In this document: piece after piece, positions 9,241-17,500 of the stretch
Position numbering within the stretch: position 1 is the stretch's first letter
How the letters are laid out: each line of letters starts with the position of its first letter
From: Penaeus vannamei
Lineage: Eukaryota; Arthropoda; Malacostraca; Decapoda; Penaeidae
DNA: 17,500 bases
Assembly: GCF_042767895.1 (NCBI RefSeq)
Contig: NC_091552.1
Span: 1,045,958-1,063,457, forward strand
Reading direction: 5' to 3'
Position numbers and translations under genes: made by a program
Notes under the pieces: generated by a model
What the model was told of the DNA's origin: nothing
Seen by the model: only the letters and a program-made list of their open reading frames with translations
The model's database searches: none

Positions 9241-9760
9241 AGGAACAGCTTAATGTATATTCGGTATTCGGTATTTTATAAACTAATTTATACTTATATT
9301 GTTCACATATTTCCTAAGAGGCCAAAGTAGATACAAATAATAGAATTGTCCTCATAATCACTGTCCAGAGTGCATAACTTCCCTCCCCCCAAATATGGCT
9401 AAAGTAAACAAAGCGACGAATAACACCCATGCCTTTAATTTCTCCCTAAATATCGAATGCCAGCGAAAGAAGTGTGACTAGAGAGACGGTCCTCCATCAC
9501 AGCTGCGAGCGGGTTGGCGTCCTAGCTCATGTTTATATTGCTCAGATGTTGAATAGAAGGATTCACTCTTCCAGACTCTGCCACGCTGCAGCTGCTGCCT
9601 GTGGAAGGCTAATGCTGCTGTTGTATACTTTTCCCGTTGAATTTACTTCCCTCCTCCCCTTTTTCCTACTCTTTTTTGTTGCTTTGTTGTATTTCGTTGG
9701 TGCATGTTTATGTTATTTTTGTTTTGAATAAAATTTTGTATTTATATGCATGACTTTTTG
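9241..9760. other. AT-rich unique sequence with a short hydrophobic ORF
   Basis: A plus-strand frame from 9474 to 9731 (85 codons) starts MTRETVLHHSCERVG and ends with a stretch of about 25 hydrophobic residues (FFLLFFVALLYFVGAC) that would span a membrane. Its TAA stop overlaps an AATAAA hexamer. The hydrophobic end comes from a T-rich stretch, which gives Leu, Phe and Val by composition, so this is weak evidence for a gene. Confidence 0.3.
9727..9732 (+). terminator. candidate polyadenylation signal AATAAA
   Basis: A canonical hexamer is followed within about 30 bases by a T-rich stretch (GACTTTTTGTTT), as expected for a cleavage site. In AT-rich DNA this combination occurs by chance, and no upstream gene is identified. 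Confidence 0.25.
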
Positions 9761-11095
9761 TTTATTCTCCACCTATAAACTGCCGAATCACGCAACCGAG
9801 GATGACAACGATATTTCGCGGTAATTTTGTTCCACCGCGCGCCGGGGAAGAGGATTCCCCCAAACCATTTTGTTTTCCTTTGCATTCGAGTAAGAATCGG
9901 TGGCTATGGTAGTGGAAGGAAGGATGCAGTTGAGTGCATCTACTTCCTTTTTTTTTATTATACATTGATGTAAGGGGTTTGGGTCTTATTGTATGTTAAG
10001 AAGTGTAATGCTGTAAATGCGGGTATACTCTTCATTTGAGTTGTATTCCCTTCTCTAGAAAATACGGTTTCTATAGTGCTTTGAATTTTAACTTATGACT
10101 AAGAAGAAAAAACAATATATCGACGAATTGGCATTGTTTGAGAAGAAATTGGCGTCCTTTTTGCAGGATAGCAGAGTCTACCCTGTAGGTTGGTACATTT
10201 TCTTTAGCTGCGATCCGGCCGCTTACCCGCTAGTAAAGACCGCCATCTTCTGAGCTTGGGAGCCACTTGTGCGAAAAGTTTTAAGTGCTGGGAGCTATGC
10301 TATGTCATCATTCACGGCATTGGTAAATCCCCAAACTATTAAAAGTTAACTCAGTTGTGCCGGTCGTGTGTGACCGTTTAGACTAGCATCGGAATCGGAT
10401 ATCTTTAATCAGAAATGTATTGGACTTATTTTAGAGTAATTACAATTCAGCCGTTGGTTATGCTAGTTTATTTTCTTTAGTCTCTGTCAGTGTTTGAAGG
10501 CTTGATGCTACATTGGTGTCTTTACGCGGAAATTCCCTTGTGAACCTGGCATTTCCACGTGTGTACGAATGAAAACGATAAATACAATCTACAGTTTAAT
10601 ATTTGCATAAATCTATAGTAAAATGTTACCCTGTTGAGCAAACTCGAATATTAAAGCTGCAACCTGTATACGGACTAGTAATTCTCGGGTTTGGACTTTG
10701 TAAAAGAAAACGTACACGTCGCCGACTTCCACAGAAAACTGGAAAGTGTTAGAGGATGGGATACTAATATAAAACTGTATATGCTCTTATTCACACACTA
10801 TTTTTTATTGTTGCACATACTTACAGTTGTATTTGTTGTCGTTTAATATTTAAAATAATGCTGATTAATAATGCCAATGTCGATGTCGCTGTTGATGTTG
10901 CTGACTTTGAGAAATATAATTCCATTTTCATATTACTGTTGTATTTGATGTTTTTTGATGTTGTGAATGTATATTTTATTGTTATTGGTGATATTATTGT
11001 TGACGAATCTTAAATGACTTTCTAAATAGAGATATCAATGCAATGTTATTAAAGTATTATTTTTATTATGTTTATGTACGTTTCTTGTATTGATG
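9761..11095. other. unique AT-rich sequence, no gene seen
   Basis: About 1.3 kb without repeats or convincing open frames. A YY1-like element CCGCCATCTT is at 10240-10249. From 10860 to 11000 there are loosely TTG/GATGTTG-rich stretches, a decayed forerunner of the following triplet array. Confidence 0.5.
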
Positions 11096-11360
11096 CCCTA
11101 ATCATTATCATTATTATTATTAGCATTATCGTTATTGTAGTTATTATTATTATTATCTTTTTTATTGTTATTGTTATTAAAATCATCATCATCATTGTTA
11201 TTATTATTTTTGTTATTATTATTGCTACTATCACTGCCATTGTTATTATCATAATTACTGTTATTATTATTATTGTTATTATTATTATTACTGCTGTTAT
11301 AACTAATATTATCATCATTATTATTATCATCATTGGCGTCATCATTATTACAATTATTAC

Positions 11361-11451
<91 letters not shown>

Positions 11452-11475
11452 GTTGTTGTTGTTGTTGTTATTGTT
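11096..11475. repeat. (TTA)n array with pure core and (TTG)n end
   Basis: Imperfect TTA/ATC/TTG triplets from 11096 lead into a pure (TTA)n core of about 88 bp (about 11363-11450). About seven TTG triplets follow. Interruption density falls steadily toward the 3' core, so growth appears to be at that end. The Ile-rich frames on both strands are artefacts. Confidence 0.95.
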
Positions 11476-11651
11476 ACCATAATGCCTAGAACTTCTCGAT
11501 CATTGCAGATAATAAGTACATAGCTATCTCTACTGAGTGGGTTCTAATTAAACATTCATTATGGTTAGAATCCTCACATACATAGGATATATATCATTGA
11601 TTAAGATTTTATACTTTTATTATTGAGAAACCTCCCTGCTACTAACTCTTT
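11476..11651. other. short unique spacer
   Basis: AT-rich non-repetitive sequence between the triplet array and the 39-bp minisatellite. Confidence 0.5.
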
Positions 11652-12037
11652 CTCATCTAACACATTTTATGGAGATTTCCCTCCATTTCTCATCCAGCAC
11701 ATTTTATAATCTCCCGCCTTTTCCCATCTAGCACATATTCTGGAGATCTCCCCCTCCTTTCTCATCTAGCACATATTCTGGAGATCTTCCTCTTCCCTTT
11801 TGTCATCTAGCACATATTCTGGAGATCTCCCCGTCCTTTTGTCATCTAGCACATATTCTGGAGATCTCCCCCTCCTTTCTCATCTAGCACATATTCTGGA
11901 GATCTCCCCGTCCTTTTGTCATCTAGCACATATTCTGGAGATCTCCCCGTCCTTTTGTCATCTAGCACATATTCTGGAGATCTTCCTCTTCCCTTTTGTC
12001 ATCTAGCACATATTCTGGAGATCTCCCTCTTCCCTTT
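11652..12037. repeat. 39-bp minisatellite, ten copies
   Basis: Units start at 11652, 11689, 11723, 11761, 11802, 11841, 11879, 11918, 11957 and 11998, with lengths of 34-41 bp, and a broken eleventh starts at 12038. The core is TCATCTAGCACATATTCTGG followed by AGATCTCC and a variable C/T-rich tail. The first two copies are clearly diverged, and the other eight are nearly identical outside the tail. Most units hold the perfect 10-bp palindrome GGAGATCTCC. The reading frame open across the array (11800-12006) follows from the repeat and is not a gene. Confidence 0.95.
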
Positions 12038-12260
12038 CTCATATTCAGGTGTATTTACCTGAATTTAGAATTATACTCACTGCTGTGCCCTGCTTGTGAA
12101 AAAGGACGCATGGTAAGTCAGATTAAAAGAATTCTGTTTCTTATATGTATTGGCAGAGAGGGTTAGGCCGCTGTTGAACACTATTTTTAGCTTATTTTCT
12201 AAAAGGAAATTTAAATGAAACTATTTTTATGTATACTTTGTGTCTACGTGTATGGATATT
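12038..12260. other. unique spacer, no feature seen
   Basis: AT-rich sequence between the minisatellite and the compound dinucleotide block. Confidence 0.5.
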
Positions 12261-12281
12261 TACGTGTGTATGTGCGCGCGC

Positions 12282-12312
<31 letters not shown>

Positions 12313-12317
12313 TGTGT
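12261..12317. repeat. compound (TG)(CG)11(TG)n, Z-DNA-prone
   Basis: 57 bp of strictly alternating pyrimidine-purine contain a central run of 11 CG dinucleotides (12275-12296) flanked by TG repeats. CG alternation is the strongest known Z-DNA former, with TG next. Confidence 0.9.
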
Positions 12318-12325
12318 TTTGAGAA

Positions 12326-12327
<2 letters not shown>

Positions 12328-12377
<50 letters not shown>
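12328..12377. repeat. (GA)n microsatellite
   Basis: A pure GA run of about 50 bp lies only ten bases after the alternating CG/TG block. It is followed by GT-rich sequence to 12426. Homopurine mirror symmetry gives triplex potential. Confidence 0.95.
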
Positions 12378-12379
<2 letters not shown>

Positions 12380-12439
12380 TGTGTGTCTGTATGTGCGTAT
12401 ATGTGCGTGCGTGTGTGTGTGTGTGTTTAATGAATGATC

Positions 12440-12620
12440 CTATAATATATAATATATATATCTCACCTTTTGCAAGTACATGCCGATAAGGTCGCAATTC
12501 GAAGACGCCGGAAGTATAAATTCACCCGCGCGAGACCCGAGGTTAACCGCCGCCGCCTCATGTGTCTCGCTGATCGGGCGTGTGACAATAATTACGCGGC
12601 AGGGCGAAGGTGCAAATATT
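12440..12620. other. unique segment, GC-richer
   Basis: A non-repetitive CpG-containing segment between the dinucleotide block and the purine tract. It includes GAAGTATAAATTC, a TATA-like stretch at about 12512-12520. No gene was recognised. Confidence 0.35.
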
Positions 12621-12806
12621 CTGCTCGGTGGAACCATTCCCCACGAGCCGAGGAGAGGGAGGGAGAGGGAGAGAGGGAGAGAGGAGAGGGAGGAGAGGGA
12701 GGGAGAGAGAGAGAGGGAGAGAGGGTGGGAGAGAGGGAGAGGGAGAGGGAGGGAGGGAGGGAGAGGAGGCTGCTCGGTGGAACCATTCCCCACGAGCCGA
12801 GGAGAG
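12621..12806. repeat. duplicated 36-bp hairpin-capable segment
   Basis: The segment starting CTGCTCGGTGGAACCATTCC and ending CCCACGAGCCGAGGAGAG occurs at 12621 and again at 12770, 149 bp later, essentially identical. Within each copy CTCGGTGG can pair with CCACGAG around a short loop with one bulged G. Both copies run directly into GGGA/GAGA purine repeats, so the whole unit of hairpin plus purine tail was duplicated. Confidence 0.8.
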
Positions 12807-13110
12807 AGGGAGAGGGAGAGGGAGAGGGAGAGGGAGAGGGAGAGGGAGGGAGGGAGGGAGGGAGGGAGGGAGGGAGGGAGGGAGGGAGGGAGGGAGGGAG
12901 AGAGGGAGGAGAGAGAGAGAGGGAGTGGGGTGGAGTGAAGGAAAGGGGAGGGTTGGAAGGAGAGAGATTGATGAAGAGAGGAGGATTGGATGGAAGAGAT
13001 AGACGGAGAGGGGAGGATTGGAATGTGGGGAGATAGATGGAGAGGGAAAGGTTAGTGCAAGGTGAAAGTGTAGGAGAAAGGAGAAAGATTGAAAGAGAGA
13101 AAAAAGGAGT
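12650..13110. repeat. long homopurine GGGAGA/GGGA tract
   Basis: About 460 bp of almost pure purine on the plus strand is interrupted mainly by the second hairpin segment. It includes (GGGA)14 at 12844-12899 and a smaller (GGGA)4 near 12748. After 12935 it decays to GAGGATTGGA-type imperfect repeats. The Gly/Arg/Glu frames on one strand and Ser/Leu/Pro frames on the other are artefacts. Confidence 0.9.
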
Positions 13111-13640
13111 GGAGCCTAACGAAGAAGCGAGGAAAGATTCGAAGAAAGAGAAAGGGTGATATTAATAATCGTGGAAACAGAGCATGTCTTAAACCATGAC
13201 AGAAAATATTTATATAAAAAGTACTTGTATATTTGTGTGATATTAAAGAAAGTTCCATTTTTTCTTGTTTATCAACGCAAATATTTTTCAGCATTCACTT
13301 AATTTGGTTTCACATGAATGTTTAGTGTTTCACCCCCCCCCCTTTCATGTGGCATATGTGTACAGTTACAAAAAACAAGCTGATAACTTCACTATTAAGA
13401 ATCTTATCAATAATTCATTTGTGGATATAGATGCTTCTCTTCTCTGTGAATGATTTATGTACTAAATCGATCGAAATCCCAACTGTATAGCATGTATATC
13501 CACTCTTTTATTGTCCCCATACCCCGCTTGTACTAAGATCGCGATGTTATCAAGACAAATGCTATGATTCCTAAAACGTCAGGGAATGAGATGGCATTAT
13601 ATTTATCTTTACATTGTCATGGATAACGTCTCGTTTCTGT
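13111..13640. other. AT-rich unique sequence, no gene seen
   Basis: Non-repetitive, with a run of ten C at 13333-13342. A 62-codon frame at 13265-13453 has no recognisable features. Confidence 0.5.
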
Positions 13641-13960
13641 GTCAGATAGCGAGTCTTAAGTGAAAGACGGGCGCCTCCCTCCCTCTCCCTCCCCCCCCCG
13701 AAAAAAAGTTCCCCCAATATATTTTGAAAACCGGACAGCGACTGTGTGGGCAGGTCTTCATTAGTTTGATAAGTTGGGGGATAAAAGCTTCCCGCCGGAA
13801 CCCATTGGCGAGAGGAAGGGTTGGCGGGGAGGAGAGGAAAAAGGAAAGTCTGAATAATGGCGACATCTGCTTTTACCTGGACACCCGGAGCGCCGCATAT
13901 AGGGTCTGCAGTAACAGTGGGATAATGAGGGAGGAGTTTTGTTCAGTGTTCTGCGTTTGC
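13641..13960. other. unique sequence leading into the 114-bp minisatellite
   Basis: Contains a C/T-rich stretch at 13675-13699, then CpG-containing unique sequence. A 22-codon frame starts at an ATG at 13857 and a longer frame runs 13724-13981. Neither shows a domain. The sequence just before 13961 is not part of the repeat unit. Confidence 0.4.
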
Positions 13961-14870
13961 GGGATAGGTAATCGGCTGTGATAGTATATCTTGGGTTGGT
14001 ACTTTGTTTTTTTATCTGTTTTAGCTATTTAATTACGTGTTTATCTATGTTTGTGCTCGTGTAAGGACGGCGGGAGGGATAGGTAATTGGCTGTGATGTT
14101 ATGTCTTGGGTTGGTACTTTGTTCTTATCTGCTTTAGCTATTTAATCAAGTGTTTATCTATGTTTGTGCTCGTGTAAGGACGGCGGGAAGGATAGGTAAC
14201 CGGCTGGGATGTTATATCTTGGGTTAGTACTTTGTTTTTATCTGTTTTAGCTATTTAATTACCTGTTTATCTATGTTTGTGCTCGTGTAAGGACGGCGGG
14301 AGGGATAGGTAATCGGCTGTGATGGTATGTCTTGGGTTGGTACTTTGTTCTTATCTGTTTTAGCTATTTAATTACGTGTTTATCTATGTTTGTGCTCGTG
14401 TAAGGACGGCGGGAGGGATAGGTAATCGGCTGTGATGGTATATCTTGGGTTGGTACTTTGTTTTTTATCTGTTTTAGCTATTTAATTACCTGTTTATCTA
14501 TGTTTGTGCTCGTGTAAGGACGGCAGGAGGGATAGGTAATCGGCTGTGATGTTATGTCTTAGGTTAGTACTCTGTGTTTTTATCTGTTTTAGATATTTAA
14601 TTACGTGTTTATCTATGTTTGTGCTCGTGTAAGGACGGCGGGAGGGATAGGTAAACCGGCTGTGATGTTATGTCTTGGGTTGGTACTTTGTTCTTATCTG
14701 TTTTAGCTATTTAATCAAGTGTTTATCTATGTTTGTGCTCGTGTAAGGACGGCGGGAGGGATAGGTAATCGGCTGTGATGGTATATCTTGGGTTGGTACT
14801 TTTATGTATTTTATCTGTTTTAGCTATTTAATCAAGTGTTTATCTGTTTGTGCTCGTGTAAGGACGGCGG
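13961..14870. repeat. 114-bp minisatellite, eight copies
   Basis: Units starting GGGATAGGTAATCGGCTGTG occur at 13961, 14076, 14189, 14302, 14415, 14529, 14644 and 14758, giving periods of 113-115 bp. Each ends GCTCGTGTAAGGACGGCGGG. Copies differ by few bases. A diagnostic site after TAGCTATTTA reads ATTACGTG in copies 1, 4 and 6, ATTACCTG in copies 3 and 5, and ATCAAGTG in copies 2, 7 and 8. No open frame crosses the array. Confidence 0.97.
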
Positions 14871-15370
<500 letters not shown>

Positions 15371-15409
15371 ATGGGTTGGTTTGGCTTCGTAGACACTCAC
15401 AAGCGACGC

Positions 15410-15470
15410 AACACTCACTCGCTCACTCACTCGCACACTCACTCATTCAATCGCTCACTCACTCTCACAA
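15410..15470. repeat. imperfect (CACT)n tetranucleotide
   Basis: CACTCACTCGCTCACT-type repeats cover about 60 bp, with CG and CA variants. Confidence 0.85.
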
Positions 15471-15597
15471 ATCCCAGGCAAAGGGACGCATGCAACTAGA
15501 TCAGTTACACTCATTTGTATTGTACGGTATTGTATGAATGGATACCTGTGTATTACGCAGACTACACTTTAATTAATCAAGTCAATGATTTACATTT

Positions 15598-15672
15598 AGG
15601 AGAGGGAGAGGGAGGGAGAGAAAGAGGGAGGGAGAGAAAGAGGGAGAGAGAGAAAGAGGGAGAAAGAGACAC

Positions 15673-15711
<39 letters not shown>

Positions 15712-15732
15712 GAGAAAGAGAGAGAGAGAAGA
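15598..15732. repeat. GA-rich purine array
   Basis: GAGGGA and GAGAAAGA variants, a short (GA)n core near 15675-15695 and four GACA units. GGAGGGAGAGAAAGA appears twice in tandem. The homopurine strand is the same as at 15211. Confidence 0.9.
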
Positions 15733-16963
15733 ATGCAATGCGTTGATAGAATACGCACACTTACCCATAACACACACACCCATATTTCACATGAATTTGA
15801 TCCACAATTTCCGGTTATTGTTCTGGATCCTCGTCTGCGAATGCCGTCCGTTTATGAATGCTAATGTAATGTTAATGAGATGCGGTTGTTAGACACACAC
15901 ATGCGCTTTCTCTCTCCATACAGTTACTTACCTTTTACGTAGCTCCGACGCACACACATCCACGCGCGAGTGAAACCAATCAAACTTGTGCCCAAATACA
16001 CACGCACTTACAAATTACTGTGGATGTTACGTGAGATTTTACTTTATTGATAAAAGTACATGTTTTTTTGTACTCTTTCATGTGTATCACGTGATTTTAT
16101 TTGATGGCTCAAGCCCTGTTTTATTTCTTTATTGTTTTATTTATTTGTTTTGTTTGTTTTGCTAAATGTTTTACACTTATTTATATGTAGGAGATAGTTA
16201 TATATTGTTTTGAAAACTTGTAAAGTATTAAAGATAGTTAAATGTGGCTTTGCATATCCGTAGATTTTGGAAGTAAGTTGACTATGGGTTTTAAAACACG
16301 CAGACTTTTGTGCTTTTTTCCGTGAATGGAAATCTGTCAGGAATCACTCATATTCGTGCATATACAGTCACTCATCATATTAAATACACACACGAACATA
16401 TTTTACATATTTTAGTAATCCCTATTACACATTATTTCATTTTATCGCAGCCATATTGGATCCATGCTTGCAAAAGATTGAAACGGATCCTTGTTCAGTT
16501 ACATATCTGTTTGGCGTGTACAAATAAAACGTTAATATTATTTAGTAGTAAACACAAGAGTTCCCGCATCTATATATAGGGATTTTAGTAATTTATTGTT
16601 ATTGTTGGAATGTTCGTTCTGCAGTATTATCCTTTTGTTATTTTAATGTTTTAATTTACGCTTGATTTTTTTTATAGTGAAACGTGTGTAGTTCCGTCTA
16701 GTTGTACACAGTGTATATGTATGTATTTTTTATGTAATTAACTTGATCACATACATTCATATAGAACACACACATGTTCACATAAACATATGCATTATTG
16801 TGTTTATTCATAAAATAGAGATGAAACGTTGACATTATGTGCCACACAGTATTTTTTTTTCTTTATTATTTTTTTTTATCAATACAAGCACTCTTTTATA
16901 TAGGATATGGAAATAAAGTTATTATGCTCCCGTTAGTAAATAATTTTAATAGAAGCGAGGAGT
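15733..16963. other. AT-rich unique sequence, no gene seen
   Basis: About 1.2 kb with no repeats of note. AATAAA-like hexamers occur near 16525 and 16911, unsurprising at this base composition. The 89-codon frame at 16310-16579 has no recognised domain. Confidence 0.5.
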
Positions 16964-17127
16964 TAATTTGCATATGGATAGATGAATAGAAAAGATACAA
17001 CACGGATAGAAAAAAAAACATTGATAACAGACACATAATTTAATTAAGATAACATAATTTGCATATGGATAGATGAATAGAAAAAGATACAACACGGATA
17101 GAAAAAAAACATTGATAACAGACACAT
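16964..17127. repeat. 73-bp direct repeat, two copies 91 bp apart
   Basis: TAATTTGCATATGGATAGAT through AACAGACACAT occurs at 16964-17036 and 17055-17127. The copies differ only by one A gained in one A-run and one lost in another, so both are 73 bp. An 18-bp AT-rich spacer separates them. Confidence 0.95.
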
Positions 17128-17500
17128 GCACGTATCATGTGATTACCATTGAGAAAGTTGTTGGTATGACGGTGTGAGATGCGGATACTCACATAGATTA
17201 ACATAGAGACACTCGGTTATGTAAGGATATTGGGAATGAGTTGCTTGCTGGTTATAGCTGGGTATGTCATTGCTATGTGTTGCTTCATATTTTACGTCAT
17301 AGAGAGAGAAAAATAGGAACAGGTTTGGTTTAAATTCATCTTTTGGTGAACAGAAAGGTACTTTTTAGATGAACATTTATTTATTTTTCGGGTATAGAAG
17401 AAAATCCTTATCAGTTTACACAATGTTATGCCTTAACGTTTGCTAGACGAATTATTCCATTGTTGAATTCAACCTTTGTGTTCATAGTAATTATAAATAA
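17128..17500. other. AT-rich unique sequence, no gene seen
   Basis: Non-repetitive to the window end, without open frames or signals I can support. Confidence 0.5.

Noticed and set aside
11049..11523. Ile-rich frames on both strands
   Set aside because: The triplet microsatellite TTA/TAA gives open Ile frames. No gene is implied.
12470..13036. Gly/Glu/Arg frame of 188 codons
   Set aside because: It is a translation of the purine tract. Overlapping frames of similar length exist on both strands.
11652..14870. Regularly spaced repeats as a CRISPR array
   Set aside because: The repeats are head-to-tail minisatellites with no unique spacers, in animal DNA with no cas genes.

Overview
This is animal nuclear DNA with almost no coding sequence. 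A large share of the 17.5 kb is simple sequence: long (AC)n, (AT)n, (GA)n, (CT)n and (TTA)n arrays plus minisatellites. The one convincing piece of gene shows GT-AG introns. Such microsatellite density, dominated by AC, AT and AG dinucleotides and ATT triplets, fits a decapod crustacean, most likely a penaeid shrimp. That assignment is inference from repeat style alone, since no diagnostic gene is visible. There is no sign of a bacterial operon, phage, CRISPR array, rRNA, tRNA, or intact transposon or virus.

Layout: 1-1190 is non-repetitive, moderately GC-rich sequence of unknown nature. 1190-3367 is a continuous pyrimidine-rich mosaic that moves from C-rich, to TTC-rich, to TTA-rich, to (CT)n, to (CA)n. 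It is followed by a (TA)n tract at 3511. 3594-4278 is partly C-rich and G-rich unique sequence. 4279-5439 holds two plus-strand coding exons of a coiled-coil protein, with a 731-bp intron between them. 5440-8274 is probably intron, if the gene continues. It contains some of the longest uninterrupted alternating purine-pyrimidine DNA in the window, in two blocks of 150 and 161 bp. 8275-11095 is mostly unique and AT-rich, with a small GC-richer island near 8866-9240. 11096-11475 is a TTA array. 11652-12037 is a 39-bp minisatellite. 12261-13110 is a compound (CG)/(GT)/(GA) block followed by a long purine tract with (GGGA)14. 13961-14870 is a minisatellite with eight copies of about 114 bp. 15211-15732 holds GA-rich arrays, and 16964-17127 is a duplicated 73-bp segment. 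The rest is AT-rich and featureless to my eye.

The only gene I can support is the coiled-coil fragment. Its two exons join in phase and keep a hydrophobic heptad pattern across the junction, and third codon positions are over 90% G or C in an otherwise AT-rich neighbourhood. It is an internal piece, and no domain that would name it lies in the window. I found no undescribed multi-gene system. What deserves attention is the unusual DNA: long Z-prone tracts, a splice acceptor inside an alternating purine-pyrimidine stretch, a duplicated hairpin in a purine tract, and two minisatellites with informative variant order.
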